This document shows positions 30,258 through 42,269 of a stretch of DNA of 64,000 bases, piece after piece. Below the pieces are notes generated by a model. It had not been told where the DNA came from, searched no databases, and saw nothing but the letters and a program-made list of their open reading frames with translations. Each line of letters opens with the position of its first letter. Within the stretch, counting starts at the first letter, position 1. The stretch is from Buttiauxella gaviniae (GTDB lineage: Bacteria > Pseudomonadota > Gammaproteobacteria > Enterobacterales > Enterobacteriaceae). The position numbers were made by a program, and so were the translations under genes. The stretch covers positions 496,001-560,000 of the forward strand of contig NZ_JBFMVT010000002.1 in assembly GCF_040786275.1 (NCBI RefSeq), given 5' to 3'.

Positions 30258-30274
30258 GCTTAATACTAATGCGG

Positions 30275-31732
30275 TTACATCATCGGTGTTGCCATACGCA
30301 CTAGCGTGATGAGCGGTTGCGGGTAAACACCCAGCAGCAGAACCAGCACGGCAGAGATCAGCACCACAACGCCGCCTGCGGTGAACGCCCAGTTGGTTGG
30401 CGCATCACGGCCAGGCTGTTGCGGCGCATTCAGATACAAACTGACCGTCACACGCAGGTAGTAGTACAAACCAATCGCACTACCCAACACCACGGCACCG
30501 GTCAGCCACCACAGGTGAGACTGCACACCCACGGCAATAATGTAGAACTTGCCGATGAAGCCCAGCGTCATTGGGATACCCGCCAGGGAGAGCATCATCA
30601 CGGTCATGACCGCAGACAAAATCGGCTTGTGCCAGAACAGACCACGGTAGGAGTACAGAGAATCTGCATCCGGGCCACGGTATGGGCTGGACATCAGGCT
30701 AACCACGCCGAACGCCCCGAGGCTGCTGAACAGATAACCGGCCAGATAGACGCCTACGGATTCCATCGACATATCGCCGCTTTGCAGCGCAATCAACGCC
30801 ACCAGCAAATAACCGAGGTGCGAGATAGACGAATAACCCAGCAGACGCTTGATATTAGTCTGGCTCAACGCCATCAGGTTACCGAAGATGATGGACATGA
30901 AGGCGATAATGCCCAGCACCATGCGAACCGCTTCGCTATCGCCGACTGGCGCATAGAGGAACAGGCGCATCACCACACCAAAGATGGCGATTTTGCTGGC
31001 GGTTGCCAGGAAGGTGGAAACCGGAGCCGGAGCGCCCTGGTAAACATCTGGCGTCCACAGGTGGAACGGAACCAGCGACAGTTTAAAGCCAAGGCCAACG
31101 ATCATCATACCCAAGCCTGCCAGCAGCAGCGGCTCGTGTAGCATGTTGTCTGCCAGGCTCTTACCGAGGCTAACAAACGACAGGTCGCCAGATTCCGCGT
31201 ACACCAGCGCCATACCGAACAGCAGGAATGAAGAGGCTGCGGCAGACAAAATGGTGTATTTGATACTGGCTTCCAACGAACGTTTCTGACGGAAAGCGTA
31301 ACCAATCAAGCCAAACAGCGGCAGAGAAATCAGTTCGATACCGAGGAACAACGCCGCCAGGTGGTTTGCGTTTGCCAGCAGAATACCGCCCAGCGCTGCA
31401 ATCAGCACCAGCAGGTAAAACTCTTCGCGGTTGTCGGTGTAACCCTGCAGCCACGGATAAGCAAACGTACAGGTCGCAAGGCTCGCCAGCAGAACCAGCC
31501 CGGTGTAGAGCATCGCATAGCCATCGACGCGCATCAGCGGCGTGACGTCCATCGCGCCAACCTGGCCAACAAACCACAGTGAAACCAGCGCGGCATTAAG
31601 GCCGATTACAGCCAGTGTTGCATTGACAAAATGGTCGCGTCGCCACGCTATGGAGAGCATCACAACCACCACCGTCAATCCGACGACGAGCAGCGGTAGC
31701 AGCGCGATCAATTGTTGAGGAGTTATAGTCAT
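30275..31732 (-). CDS. nuoN: NuoN, NADH dehydrogenase I subunit N
   Basis: An antiporter-like proton-pumping membrane subunit of complex I (485 residues, about 14 helices). The segment [20 protein letters not shown] and the following Lys residues are the conserved channel part of the ND2 family. It is the last nuo gene, 6 bp after nuoM, and is followed by a strong terminator. In E. coli the gene downstream is yfbK; here it is ybgA. Confidence 0.98.
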   Translation of the reverse strand: MTITPQQLIALLPLLVVGLTVVVVMLSIAWRRDHFVNATLAVIGLNAALVSLWFVGQVGAMDVTPLMRVDGYAMLYTGLVLLASLATCTFAYPWLQGYTDNREEFYLLVLIAALGGILLANANHLAALFLGIELISLPLFGLIGYAFRQKRSLEASIKYTILSAAASSFLLFGMALVYAESGDLSFVSLGKSLADNMLHEPLLLAGLGMMIVGLGFKLSLVPFHLWTPDVYQGAPAPVSTFLATASKIAIFGVVMRLFLYAPVGDSEAVRMVLGIIAFMSIIFGNLMALSQTNIKRLLGYSSISHLGYLLVALIALQSGDMSMESVGVYLAGYLFSSLGAFGVVSLMSSPYRGPDADSLYSYRGLFWHKPILSAVMTVMMLSLAGIPMTLGFIGKFYIIAVGVQSHLWWLTGAVVLGSAIGLYYYLRVTVSLYLNAPQQPGRDAPTNWAFTAGGVVVLISAVLVLLLGVYPQPLITLVRMATPMM

Positions 31733-31738
31733 GGCGAA

Positions 31739-33268
31739 TTACGGCCTTGTAGTTGGAATTGAACTGGTAAACCACTGCTGAATATTGCTCATCGCGGAAT
31801 GCGAAGTATCCAGAATTGGCTGCGGGTAGAAGCCCAACAGGACTAACAACACCACCAGCAACAGGATGATAAAGAACTCGCGCAGCGACATGCCTGCCAG
31901 TTGTTTATCACTGATTTCGCTTTTTGCTTTACCGAAGTAAGCACGATGAATCATCGCCAGAGAATAAACAGAGGCAAAGACCAAACCAAACGTTGAGATG
32001 ATGGTAATCACCGGCACCACATGGAAGCTGCCGAAGAGAATCATGAACTCACCTACGAAGTTACCGGTGCCCGGCATACCCAGCGTTGCGACCGCAAAGA
32101 ACAGTGACAGACCTGGCAGCCATTTAATCTTATTCCACAGGCCGCCCATCAGGCGCATATCACGCGTGTGCAGACGCTCGTAAATCTGACCACAGATGAT
32201 GAACATACCGGCTGCAGACAGACCGTGAGCAATCATCTGAATAACCGCGCCCTGATAAGCCAGTTGGCTGCCGGTATAAATGGCAATCAACACAAAGCCC
32301 ATATGGGAAACAGAGGTGTAGGCAATCAGGCGTTTAATGTCGGTTTGTGCGAAGGCCATCCACGCACCGTAGAAGATGCCGATGACACCCAACCACATCG
32401 CAATAGGTGCAAATTCAGCGGAGGCTTCCGGGAACAGCGGCAGCGCAAAACGCAGTAAGCCGTACGCTGCGGTTTTCAGCAAGATACCAGCAAGGTCAAC
32501 GGAACCCGCCGTTGGTGCCTGGGAGTGCGCATCTGGCAGCCAACCGTGCAATGGCACCACTGGCATTTTCACCGCAAACGCGATAAAGAAGCCCAGCATC
32601 AACAGCCACTGTACGCCGTGGGACATTTCGGTATGCAGCAGTTGCTCGTAGTTAAACGTCCATACGCCCGTAGTGTTGTAGTGAACAAACACCAGACCAA
32701 GAATCGCAATCAACATGACCAGGCCGCTTGCCTGGGTGTAGATGAAGAACTTGGTTGCAGCGTTGATACGCGTCTTCCCGTCGGAGGCTTTATGGCCCCA
32801 CAGCGCAATCAGGAAGTACATCGGCACCAGCATCATTTCCCAGAAGAAGAAGAACAGGAACATGTCGATGGCAAGGAACACGCCGATAACGCCACCGAGG
32901 ATCCACATCAGGTTGAGGTGGAAGAAGCCCTGATATTTTTCGATTTCATTCCAGGAACAGAGCACCGCCAGCACACCGAGCAGACCGGTCAGAACGACCA
33001 TCAGCAGCGAAAGGCCATCCAGTGCCAGGTGGATTTCAATCCCGAAACGTGGGATCCACGGCAAAACAAATTCAGACTGCCACTGCGGCAAACCTGCGGC
33101 TTGCGTCAGAGTGTAGCCACCCTGCAGCCAGAGTTGCAGCGAGAGCGCCAGTGTCAGTCCCATCGTTACCAGCGCAATCCAACGCGGCACTTTTACGCCG
33201 AAGCGCTCAGTTTGCCAGCAGAAGAAGCCGCCAATAAAGGGGATAAGTATCAGCCAGGGTAATAGCAT
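31739..33268 (-). CDS. nuoM: NuoM, NADH dehydrogenase I subunit M
   Basis: A 509-residue antiporter-like proton-pumping subunit, ND4 family. The conserved Glu in the WEMMLVPMYFLIALWG segment and the Lys in KMPVVPLHGWLPDAHSQAPT are visible. It has about 14 membrane helices and the expected length. It lies 6 bp before nuoN and follows nuoL after a 140-bp gap holding a BIME, the largest break inside the distal part of this operon. Confidence 0.98.
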   Translation of the reverse strand: MLLPWLILIPFIGGFFCWQTERFGVKVPRWIALVTMGLTLALSLQLWLQGGYTLTQAAGLPQWQSEFVLPWIPRFGIEIHLALDGLSLLMVVLTGLLGVLAVLCSWNEIEKYQGFFHLNLMWILGGVIGVFLAIDMFLFFFFWEMMLVPMYFLIALWGHKASDGKTRINAATKFFIYTQASGLVMLIAILGLVFVHYNTTGVWTFNYEQLLHTEMSHGVQWLLMLGFFIAFAVKMPVVPLHGWLPDAHSQAPTAGSVDLAGILLKTAAYGLLRFALPLFPEASAEFAPIAMWLGVIGIFYGAWMAFAQTDIKRLIAYTSVSHMGFVLIAIYTGSQLAYQGAVIQMIAHGLSAAGMFIICGQIYERLHTRDMRLMGGLWNKIKWLPGLSLFFAVATLGMPGTGNFVGEFMILFGSFHVVPVITIISTFGLVFASVYSLAMIHRAYFGKAKSEISDKQLAGMSLREFFIILLLVVLLVLLGFYPQPILDTSHSAMSNIQQWFTSSIPTTRP

Positions 33269-33325
33269 GGCATTTGTGTCCCTAAGTCAAAATAAACCAA
33301 AACATCACTCGTTTGCCCTTTCCGC

Positions 33326-33390
33326 GTAGGGGGGATAAGCGTTAGCGTCATCCACCAAAATGGCGGGTGGCACCCGTTTATCCGCCCTAC
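33326..33390. repeat. BIME between nuoL and nuoM
   Basis: gtaggggggataagcgttagcgtcatccacc and ggcgggtggcacccgtttatccgccctac form an inverted REP pair in the 140-bp nuoL-nuoM gap, of the same family as the copies at 18363, 23833 and 63728. Confidence 0.8.
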
Positions 33391-33408
33391 GAGAGGGGGA
33401 AAGCGGAG

Positions 33409-35250
33409 TTAGCGCAAGACCAGCAGCAAGCCCAGAACCACGACCGCACCGATACTCATTGATGCGACATACCAGCGTAAGTAACCGTTCTCGCTCACTA
33501 CCAGGCCGCGGCCTGCAAAGCGTGAAAGAACTGCCGGAATATTCATCAGTGAATTCAGCGGATCGCGTTTGATAAGCCAGGCAATACCCAGGAATGGCTT
33601 AACAAAGACTTTGTCGTACAACCAGTCGAAGCCCCAGGCATGGAACCACCAGGTACCGAAGAAGCGGCCCGGCGCGCTGTTTGCAATGGCAGTAACCAAA
33701 GTCCGTTTGCCAAGCCACAGCCATGCGGCAATCAGGATCCCGGCGATAGCAACGACACCTGAAGTAATCTCAAGCGTCAGCACGCTACCGTGCGCAAGCT
33801 CTGTCGTTTCTGGCAGTACGCCTTGCAGTGGCGGAACAATCATTGCGCCAACGAAAGTAGACAGCACCAGCAGCACAATCAGCGGCAGATGGTGCGTAAT
33901 GCCTTTAACCGCGTGAGCATGAATTTGCTCTTTACCGTGGAAGACGATGAAGATCATACGGAAGGTGTACAGTGAGGTCATAAAGGCCCCGACCAGACCC
34001 GCAATCATCAGATTGATATGACCGTTCGCCATCGCACCGGCGAGAATCTCATCCTTACTGAAGAAGCCCGCTGTAATGAGCGGCAGCGCAGACAACGCGG
34101 CCCCACCGACCAGGAAGCAGACATACACCAGCGGAATGGACTTACGCAGGCCACCCATTTTGAAGATGTTTTGTTCGTGGTGACAGGCAAGAATCACCGA
34201 ACCCGACGACAGGAACAGCAGCGCTTTGAAGAAAGCGTGCGTCATCAGGTGGAAAATCGCCGCATCCCATGCTTGCACACCCAGCGCCAGGAACATGTAG
34301 CCAATCTGGCTCATAGTCGAGTACGCCAGCACACGTTTGATATCGGTTTGCACCAGGGCAGCAAAGCCCGCCATCACCAGCGTTACCGCACCGACAATGC
34401 CGACTAAATGCAGCACTTCAGGCGTCAGCAGGAACAGACCATGGGTACGCGCAATCAGGTAGACGCCCGCTGTTACCATGGTGGCCGCGTGGATCAGCGC
34501 TGAAACTGGCGTTGGGCCAGCCATCGCATCCGCAAGCCAGGTCTGCAACGGCAACTGGGCGGATTTACCGACCGCACCGCCTAACAGCATCAGGGTTGCC
34601 CACATCAGCATCTGGTTACCGGCCGCAAAGTGCTGCGGTGCCAGCTCAACCATTTCGCGGAAGTTCAGCGTGCCCAGTTCGTTGTAGAGAATGAACAGTG
34701 CGAAAGCGAGGAACACGTCACCCACACGGGTCACGACAAACGCTTTCATTGCCGCAGCGCCGTTCTTCGGATCGGTATAGTAGAAACCAATCAGCAGATA
34801 CGAGCACAGGCCCACGCCTTCCCAACCGAGGTACATCAGCAGCAGGTTATCGCCAAGCACCAGGACGACCATACTGGCAATAAACAGGTTGGTGTAGGCG
34901 AAGAAGCGGGAGTAGCCCTCTTCCCCACGCATATACCAGGAGGCATACATGTGGATCAGGAAGCCAACGCCTGTGACCACAGACAACATGGTCAGCGACA
35001 GGCCGTCGAGGATCAGGTTGAAGCCGATGTTGAAATCACCGACTGACATCCACGTCCATAGCGGTTGAGTAAACGCTTGCTGCCCATTGTTGAAGAAATC
35101 AACGCCGACAATCGCGGTGACTAACGCCGCCAGACCAATCGAGCCGACCCCAACCGTTGCAGAAAGATTTTCTGACCAACGACCACGAGAGAACGCCAAC
35201 AATAAAAAGCCAATAAAAGGCAAAAGAATGGTTAACCAGAGAAGGTTCAT
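33409..35250 (-). CDS. nuoL: NuoL, NADH dehydrogenase I subunit L
   Basis: The most distal proton pump of complex I (613 residues, ND5 family). [20 protein letters not shown] and the preceding helices form the channel core, and the C-terminal region holds the long lateral helix that spans NuoM and NuoN, followed by a last membrane helix. It overlaps nuoK by 4 bp. The sequence closely follows the E. coli protein, including the start [20 protein letters not shown]. Confidence 0.98.
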   Translation of the reverse strand: MNLLWLTILLPFIGFLLLAFSRGRWSENLSATVGVGSIGLAALVTAIVGVDFFNNGQQAFTQPLWTWMSVGDFNIGFNLILDGLSLTMLSVVTGVGFLIHMYASWYMRGEEGYSRFFAYTNLFIASMVVLVLGDNLLLMYLGWEGVGLCSYLLIGFYYTDPKNGAAAMKAFVVTRVGDVFLAFALFILYNELGTLNFREMVELAPQHFAAGNQMLMWATLMLLGGAVGKSAQLPLQTWLADAMAGPTPVSALIHAATMVTAGVYLIARTHGLFLLTPEVLHLVGIVGAVTLVMAGFAALVQTDIKRVLAYSTMSQIGYMFLALGVQAWDAAIFHLMTHAFFKALLFLSSGSVILACHHEQNIFKMGGLRKSIPLVYVCFLVGGAALSALPLITAGFFSKDEILAGAMANGHINLMIAGLVGAFMTSLYTFRMIFIVFHGKEQIHAHAVKGITHHLPLIVLLVLSTFVGAMIVPPLQGVLPETTELAHGSVLTLEITSGVVAIAGILIAAWLWLGKRTLVTAIANSAPGRFFGTWWFHAWGFDWLYDKVFVKPFLGIAWLIKRDPLNSLMNIPAVLSRFAGRGLVVSENGYLRWYVASMSIGAVVVLGLLLVLR

Positions 35251-35549
35251 CCACGCATCTCACTTACTGAATCGATATTCAGGCTCTGGCGACGACGATG
35301 GAGCTGCAATAACAGAGCGAGGCCAATACTGGCTTCGGCGGCAGCTAAGCTAATCGCGAGTATATACATCACCTGGCCATCAGGCTGGCCCCAATAACTG
35401 CCAGCGACCACAAATGCAAGGGCCGCGGCGTTAATCATCACTTCCAGGCTTATCAGCATGAAAAGCAGGTTGCGACGAATCACCAGCCCCGTCAGCCCCA
35501 GGACGAACAAAATGGCAGCGAGGATAAGTCCATGTTGCAGCGGAATCAT
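35247..35549 (-). CDS. nuoK: NuoK, NADH dehydrogenase I subunit K
   Basis: A 100-residue three-helix subunit (ND4L family) with the two membrane Glu residues important for proton transfer: one in [12 protein letters not shown], the other in [15 protein letters not shown]. It overlaps nuoJ and nuoL by 4 bp on each side, a sign of tight translational coupling. Confidence 0.98.
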   Translation of the reverse strand: MIPLQHGLILAAILFVLGLTGLVIRRNLLFMLISLEVMINAAALAFVVAGSYWGQPDGQVMYILAISLAAAEASIGLALLLQLHRRRQSLNIDSVSEMRG

Positions 35550-36103
35550 ACGTGCTCCTCCGTTTTTCTTTTCGCAGCCTGATCGGCCTGGCGGTTACTC
35601 AGCACTTCACCTGGACGGTCTTCACGACCGAGGTGGAAGGCAACAACCAGACCCGCCAGCAGCAGCATCGAAGCCAATTCCACCGCCAGAACGTACGGCC
35701 CAAACAGCGCAATACCTACCTGTTTAGCGCTGACAGATGTGCCGTCGATACCCTGGTCATTCAGACCGATAATCGCGTACACCAGCACCGCCAGCAGGAG
35801 TGCTGACAAAACGCCCGGGCCAATCCATAGCTGAGGTTTCAGCCACTGGCGCTCTTGTTCAATAACCGAACCGCCGAGGTTTAGCATCATCACCACAAAG
35901 ACGAACAACACCATGATGGCGCCCGCGTAAACGATAATCTCCAGCGCGGCGGCAAAGTACGCCCCCAGCGAGAAGAACACCCCGGAGATCGCCAGCAAAG
36001 AGATGATCAGATACAGCAAGGCATGCACCGGGTTGGTGTGCGTGATCACCCGCAGGGTGGTCCCAACCGCGATGATTGCGCAAATATAAAAAGCGAATTC
36101 CAT
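35546..36103 (-). CDS. nuoJ: NuoJ, NADH dehydrogenase I subunit J
   Basis: A 185-residue membrane subunit (ND6 family) with five helices, including [20 protein letters not shown], the third-helix segment whose bulge takes part in coupling. The C-terminus is polar (Lys/Glu-rich). It lies 12 bp after nuoI and overlaps nuoK. Confidence 0.98.
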   Translation of the reverse strand: MEFAFYICAIIAVGTTLRVITHTNPVHALLYLIISLLAISGVFFSLGAYFAAALEIIVYAGAIMVLFVFVVMMLNLGGSVIEQERQWLKPQLWIGPGVLSALLLAVLVYAIIGLNDQGIDGTSVSAKQVGIALFGPYVLAVELASMLLLAGLVVAFHLGREDRPGEVLSNRQADQAAKRKTEEHV

Positions 36104-36115
36104 TGCCTTGCTCCT

Positions 36116-36658
36116 TTAAGGTAATAGGCCTTTGACGTCGATAGGCTTGGCTTCGTTTTCCGCTTCGCCCTTATCTTTGCCGTCGATTGCCATACCTGCC
36201 ATCCGGTAGAAATTATATTCCGGGTATTTGCCCGGACCGGAGATCAACAGGTCCTCTTTTTCGTACACCAAATCCTGACGCTTAAACTCACCCAGTTCGA
36301 AGTCTGGCGTAAGCTGAATCGCCGTGGTCGGGCACGCTTCTTCGCACAAGCCGCAGAAAATGCAGCGCGAGAAGTTGATACGGAAAAACTCGGGATACCA
36401 GCGACCGTCTTTTGTTTCTGCTTTTTGCAAAGAGATACAGCCGACAGGACAGGCTACCGCACACAGGTTACAGGCAACGCAGCGCTCGGAACCGTCCGGA
36501 TCGCGCGTTAACACGATGCGGCCACGGTAGCGCGGCGGTAAATAAACTGGCTCTTCCGGATACATCTGCGTTTCGCGTTTCGCAAACGCGTGCAGACCGA
36601 TCATCCAGATACTGCGTACCTGGGTGCCGAAACCAACCACTAACTCTTTCAATGTCAT
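36116..36658 (-). CDS. nuoI: NuoI, NADH dehydrogenase I subunit I
   Basis: The ferredoxin-like subunit (180 residues) carrying clusters N6a and N6b on the path to quinone. Both CxxCxxCxxxCP motifs are intact: [15 protein letters not shown] and [15 protein letters not shown]. An amphipathic N-terminal helix anchors it on NuoH. It lies 14 bp after nuoH. Confidence 0.98.
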   Translation of the reverse strand: MTLKELVVGFGTQVRSIWMIGLHAFAKRETQMYPEEPVYLPPRYRGRIVLTRDPDGSERCVACNLCAVACPVGCISLQKAETKDGRWYPEFFRINFSRCIFCGLCEEACPTTAIQLTPDFELGEFKRQDLVYEKEDLLISGPGKYPEYNFYRMAGMAIDGKDKGEAENEAKPIDVKGLLP

Positions 36659-36672
36659 GGTTTTTTCACCCC

Positions 36673-37650
36673 TTATGGTGCCTGATAAAGAATGACCGCG
36701 GCGGTCACCAGCAAATTGACCAGTGTCAACGGCAGGCAGATTTTCCAGCCAAACGACATCACCTGGTCATAACGCGGACGAGGCAATGATGCACGGATCA
36801 AAATGAACATCATCATGAAGAACGCGGTTTTCAGCGCGAACCAGATGAACGGAGGTAACCACGGGCCATGCCAGCCACCAAAGAACAGGGTCACAATCAG
36901 CGCGGAAACCGTCACGATACCGATGTATTCACCCACGAAGAACAGGCCAAACTTCATGCCTGAATATTCGATGTGATAACCATCGGCCAGCTCTTGCTCA
37001 GCTTCTGGTTGGTCAAACGGGTGACGGTGGCAAACCGCAACGCCTGCGATTGCGAAAGTAATGAAACCGAAGAACTGCGGGATCACGTTCCACAAATGCG
37101 CCTGGTTATCCACGATATCGCTCATATTGAACGAACCGGCCTGCGCCACCACGCCCATCATCGAAAGACCGATGAACACTTCGTAGCTCAGGGTTTGCGC
37201 GGAAGCACGCATCGCACCCAACAGTGAGTATTTGTTGTTACTGGACCAGCCAGCAAACAGTACGGCGTATACCGCAAGGCCTGCCAGCATCAGGAAGAAC
37301 AAAATACCGATGTTCAGATCCGCAACCACCCAACCTGGACCGACTGGCACAATCGCAAAGGCCAGCAGCATGGAGGTGAAGGCAATCATTGGCGCAAGCG
37401 TAAAGATGACGCGGTCCGCAAAACGCGGGGTCCAGTCTTCTTTAAAGAACATTTTGATCATGTCCGCGACGAGCTGGAGCGAACCGCCCCAGCCTACACG
37501 GTTTGGCCCATAGCGGTTCTGGAACAGACCCAGCAAACGGCGCTCACCAAAACTCATGAACGCGCCGCATGTCACCACGACCAGCAGGATAACTATCGCT
37601 TTGAGAATGCTCAGCAGAATGTCGATAACATCCGGTGTTAACCAACTCAT
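36673..37650 (-). CDS. nuoH: NuoH, NADH dehydrogenase I subunit H
   Basis: A 325-residue membrane subunit (ND1 family) that forms the quinone cavity with NuoB and NuoD. Conserved parts include the loop [20 protein letters not shown] and the acidic [20 protein letters not shown] segment. Its start overlaps the end of nuoG by 4 bp. Confidence 0.98.
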   Translation of the reverse strand: MSWLTPDVIDILLSILKAIVILLVVVTCGAFMSFGERRLLGLFQNRYGPNRVGWGGSLQLVADMIKMFFKEDWTPRFADRVIFTLAPMIAFTSMLLAFAIVPVGPGWVVADLNIGILFFLMLAGLAVYAVLFAGWSSNNKYSLLGAMRASAQTLSYEVFIGLSMMGVVAQAGSFNMSDIVDNQAHLWNVIPQFFGFITFAIAGVAVCHRHPFDQPEAEQELADGYHIEYSGMKFGLFFVGEYIGIVTVSALIVTLFFGGWHGPWLPPFIWFALKTAFFMMMFILIRASLPRPRYDQVMSFGWKICLPLTLVNLLVTAAVILYQAP

Positions 37651-40370
37651 TGGCCAGCCTCCTGGAGATTTTCAAGACGCGCACCCGCCAGTACCGGAGC
37701 AATGCCTGGCATACCCATCGGCAAACCAACCTGCCCTGCTGCCAGCCCTTCGGAAAGTTGCAGCGGAAGACTCAGCGTCTGGCCTTCGTAACTGAACGAA
37801 ATCAGGCTTCCGGCGTTAACACCCAGTTTTGCCGCATCGGCAGGGTTCAGCTTAATGTACGGCTCAGCCATGCGGCTTTGGAAGACAGGTGAACGCTGTG
37901 ACATTTCATCGCTGCCAAACAGATGGTAATAAGGCGCAATACGCCATTTCCCTTCTTCTGCCTGGAAGTTTTCCGGCACGTCGGTGAAGTAATCGATGCC
38001 CGTTTCAGAGGCTTCAATCAGACGCACACCCGGATCGCCATGGCGCAGTTTGCCGCCCACTTCAGCCTGGAATTTGTTCCATGCCTGCGGTGAGTTCCAG
38101 CCTGGCGCCCAGGCAAATGGAATTTGCTGGCGGTCGGCTAACGGGCTGTTGTTCCCTTCCATAGAGAAGGCAAACATGGTGTCTTTATCCTGCGGCTGAC
38201 GCGGCTCATGAACGCTGATATTTGCGCGCATCGCCGTACGACCACTTGAGCGGATTGGAGAACGTGACAGTTTCTGACCACGAATACGGAAGCTGGCATC
38301 CGGTGCCGCATCTTTAATTCCGGCCAACTGCGGCAACGCTTTCACGCACGCATCAATGACATCGTCAAGCTGTGTCCAGTCCACTTCGCGGCTTTGAACC
38401 GTGCTGTGCAGAGAGTGCAGCCAGCGCCAGCTTTCCAGCATCACAACAGATTTGTCGTAGTAAGACGGGTCATAAACCTGGAAGAAACGCTGTGCGCGGC
38501 CTTCGTTGTTGATAACCGTGCCGTCGCTTTCAGCAAAACTTGCGGTGGAAAGCACCAGATGGGCTTTGTCCATAATCGCTGTGCGCTGATGATCGATAAC
38601 CATTACCAACGGCGCTTTGGAAAGTGCCGCATCCACGCGGGCGGCGCTTGCGTGGCGATGCAGATCGTTTTCCAGCACCACTACCGCATCGGCAGCACCG
38701 CTTTCCAGCTCACTCAACGCTTCTTCAAGCGAACCGCCGCCAATCATACCGAGGCCAACGCTGTTTACCGCACGAGCCACCATCGTAATACCGACATCTG
38801 CCCCACGGCCTTTCAGCGCTTTAGCCACGTTAGCTGCCGCCTGAATCACCGCTTCGCTACCGGCGTTAGTACCGGATACGATCAGTGGTTTCTTCGCACC
38901 TGCCAGAGCCTGCACAATAACGTCGACTTTGTTTTTCAGGTCACGATCGAGTTCAACCGCCGGGGAGTTGCTGTCCAGCGCATTAGCAATCGCAAAGCCC
39001 AGACGCGCCTGATCTTCAACCGGTGCACGGTAAGTCCACGCGGCGATGTCATCCAGACGAGTGCTGTCAATGTTAGTGACGAACAACGGGTGTTTTGCGT
39101 GTTGACCGATGTTCAGAATGGCGGCAATCTGCCAGTCAGCCACTTTCTGGGCTGCTGCCATTTCACGCGCTTTACCTTTCACCGCCTGACGTACCGCAAG
39201 TGCTACGCGCGCACCGGTTTGAGTAATGTCTTCGCCGAGCACTAAAACCGCATCATAAGATTCGATTTCACGCAGTGCTGGGGTATGAACGCCGCTCTCT
39301 TGCAGCACTTTCAGCATCAGTTGCAGACGGGCTTGCTCACCGGTTGCGATACCAGTGTAGAAGTTATCAGCCCCCACCAACTCACGCAGCGCGAAGTTGC
39401 TTTCTACGCTTGCGCGTGGGGATCCGATCCCGATCACTTTCTTCGACTGACGCAGAATGTCTGCCGCGCCCTGCATTGCCTGATCGGCATTCAGGGTGAT
39501 CAGATCGTCGCCACGACGTTGGATCGGCTGGCGCGGCCTGTCTTTCAGGTTCACGTAGCCATAACCAAAGCGGCCACGGTCACACAGGAAGTAGTGGTTC
39601 ACGGTGCCGTTGTAACGGTTTTCGATACGACGCAATTCACCGTAGCGCTCACCAGGACTGGTGTTACAGCCGATGCTGCACTGCTGGCAAATGCTTGGTG
39701 CGAACTGCATATCCCATTTACGGTTGTAACGCTCTGAGTGCGTTTTATCAGTGAATACGCCGGTCGGGCAGATTTCTACCAGGTTACCGGAAAATTCGCT
39801 CTCAAGCGTGCCGTCTTCAGGGCGACCGAAGTAGACGTTGTCGTGAGCGCCGTACACGCCCAAGTCTGTGCCGTCCGCATAGTCTTTGTAGTAACGCACG
39901 CAGCGATAACAGGCGATACAGCGGTTCATTTCGTGAGAGATGAACGGGCCGAGATCCTGATTGCGGTGAGTACGTTTGGTAAAGCGATAGCGGCGGAAGC
40001 TATGACCGGTCATGACCGTCATATCTTGCAGGTGGCAGTTGCCGCCCTCTTCACACACCGGGCAGTCGTGTGGGTGGTTAGTCATCAACCATTCCACCAC
40101 GCTTTCGCGGAATTCTTTTGCTTCACCGTCTTCAATTGAGATAAACGTTCCGTCTGCGGCAGGTGTCATACAAGACATCACCAGGCGGCCACGAAGATCT
40201 TCTGCGTTCTGATATTGCTTCACCGCGCACTGGCGGCAAGCACCGACGCTTCCTAGCGCCGGATGCCAGCAAAAATAAGGAATATCGAGGCCGAGAGACA
40301 GACATGCTTGCAGCAGGTTGTCTGACCCGTTTACCTCATATTCTTTGCCGTCTACATGAATCGTAGCCAT
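37647..40370 (-). CDS. nuoG: NuoG, NADH dehydrogenase I subunit G
   Basis: The largest peripheral-arm subunit (907 residues). The N-terminal part (about 1-220) holds clusters N1b, N4 and N5 with ligands in [32 protein letters not shown] and [32 protein letters not shown] carries the extra N7 ligands found in E. coli-type enzymes. The rest is a molybdopterin-oxidoreductase-like domain without molybdenum. I chose the ATG at 40368-40370 ([13 protein letters not shown]); an ATG three codons upstream (40379), nearer to GGAAG, is equally possible. Confidence 0.97.
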   Translation of the reverse strand: MATIHVDGKEYEVNGSDNLLQACLSLGLDIPYFCWHPALGSVGACRQCAVKQYQNAEDLRGRLVMSCMTPAADGTFISIEDGEAKEFRESVVEWLMTNHPHDCPVCEEGGNCHLQDMTVMTGHSFRRYRFTKRTHRNQDLGPFISHEMNRCIACYRCVRYYKDYADGTDLGVYGAHDNVYFGRPEDGTLESEFSGNLVEICPTGVFTDKTHSERYNRKWDMQFAPSICQQCSIGCNTSPGERYGELRRIENRYNGTVNHYFLCDRGRFGYGYVNLKDRPRQPIQRRGDDLITLNADQAMQGAADILRQSKKVIGIGSPRASVESNFALRELVGADNFYTGIATGEQARLQLMLKVLQESGVHTPALREIESYDAVLVLGEDITQTGARVALAVRQAVKGKAREMAAAQKVADWQIAAILNIGQHAKHPLFVTNIDSTRLDDIAAWTYRAPVEDQARLGFAIANALDSNSPAVELDRDLKNKVDVIVQALAGAKKPLIVSGTNAGSEAVIQAAANVAKALKGRGADVGITMVARAVNSVGLGMIGGGSLEEALSELESGAADAVVVLENDLHRHASAARVDAALSKAPLVMVIDHQRTAIMDKAHLVLSTASFAESDGTVINNEGRAQRFFQVYDPSYYDKSVVMLESWRWLHSLHSTVQSREVDWTQLDDVIDACVKALPQLAGIKDAAPDASFRIRGQKLSRSPIRSSGRTAMRANISVHEPRQPQDKDTMFAFSMEGNNSPLADRQQIPFAWAPGWNSPQAWNKFQAEVGGKLRHGDPGVRLIEASETGIDYFTDVPENFQAEEGKWRIAPYYHLFGSDEMSQRSPVFQSRMAEPYIKLNPADAAKLGVNAGSLISFSYEGQTLSLPLQLSEGLAAGQVGLPMGMPGIAPVLAGARLENLQEAGQ

Positions 40371-40429
40371 AGTCAGCATGCTTCCAGTTAATTATAAAAT
40401 TTTTCTTATCCGCACATGTGTGCCAGATA

Positions 40430-41770
40430 TCACCAGCGCGCTTTTAACAAGTTCGGTTGAATGCCACTAATGGCACGGGTGTTACCGAAATCTTGTTTGG
40501 CAATTCCTGCTTCAAATTCTTCGCGGAAATATTTAATCGCACTCTGCAATGGCTCAACCGCACCCGGCGCATGCGCGCAGAAGGTTTTACCCGGCCCAAG
40601 GAAACGACACAGTTGCTCAAGTGTCTCGATATCCCCAGGCTGGCCTTCGCCACGCTCCAGCGCACGTAGAATTTTTACGCTCCACGGCAGGCCGTCACGG
40701 CACGGTGTACACCAGCCGCAAGACTCACGTGCAAAAAACTCTTCCAGGTTGCGGACTAGCGGAACCATGCCAATTTCGTGGTCAACCGCCATGGCCAGCG
40801 CGGTACCTAAACGGCTCCCCGCTTTACCAATGCTTTCGAATTCCATCGGCAGATCAAGGTGTGATTCGGTCAGGAAGTCAGTCCCTGCCCCACCCGGCTG
40901 CCAGGCTTTGAATTTCAGACCGTCGCGCATGCCACCCGCGTAATCTTCCAGGATTTCACGTGCGGTGGTACCGAACGGTAATTCCCAAACGCCAGGGTTT
41001 TTAACACGACCGGAGAAGCCCATCAGCTTCGTACCAGCGTCTTTGCTGGTAGAGATGCCCTGGTACCACTCCACGCCGTTCGCCAGAATCGCCGGAACGT
41101 TACACAGCGTTTCCACGTTGTTTACGCAGGTTGGTTTGCCCCACACGCCGCTTGACGCCGGGAAAGGGGGTTTTGAACGAGGGTTAGCACGGCGGCCTTC
41201 CAGGGAGTTAATCAGCGCGGTTTCTTCACCGCAGATGTAACGCCCGGCACCGGTGTGCACAATCAGCTCAAAATCAAAACCAGAACCGAGAATATTTTTA
41301 CCCAGCAAACCCGCTTCGGTGGCTTCAGCAATCGCTCGGCGCAAATTCACTGCCGCTTCGATGTATTCGCCACGCAGGAAGATGTAGCCGCGATACGCTT
41401 TCAGCGCGAAGGCTGAAATCAACATGCCTTCCACCAGCAGGTGCGGCAGTTGTTCCATCAGCAGGCGGTCTTTATAGGTGCCAGGTTCCATTTCATCGGC
41501 GTTACACAGCAGGTAACGGATGTTCATGGATTCGTCTTTCGGCATCAGGCTCCACTTCAGACCGGTGGAGAAGCCTGCACCGCCGCGCCCTTTCAGGCCC
41601 GCATCTTTAACCCGATTAACAACGTCATCAGGTGCCAGACCCGTAAGCGCAAGACGTGCACCTTCATAGCCGTTTTTGCTGCGATATTCATCCAGCCAGA
41701 CCGGTTGTTTGTCATCACGCAACCGCCATGTCAGCGGATGGGTTTCGGCAGCACGAATAATGGTTTTCAT
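40430..41770 (-). CDS. nuoF: NuoF, NADH dehydrogenase I subunit F
   Basis: The NADH-oxidising subunit (446 residues) with FMN and cluster N3. The NADH/FMN site is in [19 protein letters not shown] and [14 protein letters not shown]; cluster N3 ligands lie in [15 protein letters not shown] plus a Cys about 40 residues later. It overlaps nuoE by 4 bp and is followed after 59 bp by nuoG. Confidence 0.98.
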   Translation of the reverse strand: MKTIIRAAETHPLTWRLRDDKQPVWLDEYRSKNGYEGARLALTGLAPDDVVNRVKDAGLKGRGGAGFSTGLKWSLMPKDESMNIRYLLCNADEMEPGTYKDRLLMEQLPHLLVEGMLISAFALKAYRGYIFLRGEYIEAAVNLRRAIAEATEAGLLGKNILGSGFDFELIVHTGAGRYICGEETALINSLEGRRANPRSKPPFPASSGVWGKPTCVNNVETLCNVPAILANGVEWYQGISTSKDAGTKLMGFSGRVKNPGVWELPFGTTAREILEDYAGGMRDGLKFKAWQPGGAGTDFLTESHLDLPMEFESIGKAGSRLGTALAMAVDHEIGMVPLVRNLEEFFARESCGWCTPCRDGLPWSVKILRALERGEGQPGDIETLEQLCRFLGPGKTFCAHAPGAVEPLQSAIKYFREEFEAGIAKQDFGNTRAISGIQPNLLKARW

Positions 41771-42267
41771 TTGTACTGCTCCAGCAAATCAGGGATCGCT
41801 TCCGGCGTCAGATGGCTATGAGTGTCCTCATCAATCATCATGGTCGGCCCTTTGTCGCAGTTGCCCAGGCAGCAAGTTGGCAGCAGGGTGAAGCGACCAT
41901 CAAACGTGGTTTGACCCGGTTTGATGTTCAGTTTTGCTTCGATAGCAGATTGAATGCCCTGATAACCGGTGATGTGGCAAACCACGCTATCGCAATAGCG
42001 AATAACGTGGCGACCTACCGGCTGGCGGAAAATCTGGCTATAGAATGTGGCCACGCCTTCTACGTCGCTGGCTGGAATACCCAGAACGTCGGCGATAGCG
42101 TAAATCGCGCCGTCCGGTACCCAGCCACGCTGTTTCTGAACGATTTTCAGCGCTTCAATAGACGCCGCGCGAGCATCTTCGTAATGGTGTTTTTCGTGCT
42201 CAATCGCATCACGCTCGGCTTGAGTCAGCTCAAAGGCTTCAGCCTGGGGTTGTTGTTTATCGTGCAT
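41767..42267 (-). CDS. nuoE: NuoE, NADH dehydrogenase I subunit E
   Basis: A 166-residue thioredoxin-like subunit with the [2Fe-2S] cluster N1a. Cluster ligands are the Cys residues in [11 protein letters not shown] and [13 protein letters not shown]. It partners NuoF in the NADH-input module. It lies 2 bp after nuoCD and overlaps nuoF by 4 bp. Confidence 0.98.
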   Translation of the reverse strand: MHDKQQPQAEAFELTQAERDAIEHEKHHYEDARAASIEALKIVQKQRGWVPDGAIYAIADVLGIPASDVEGVATFYSQIFRQPVGRHVIRYCDSVVCHITGYQGIQSAIEAKLNIKPGQTTFDGRFTLLPTCCLGNCDKGPTMMIDEDTHSHLTPEAIPDLLEQYK

Positions 42268-42269
42268 AG

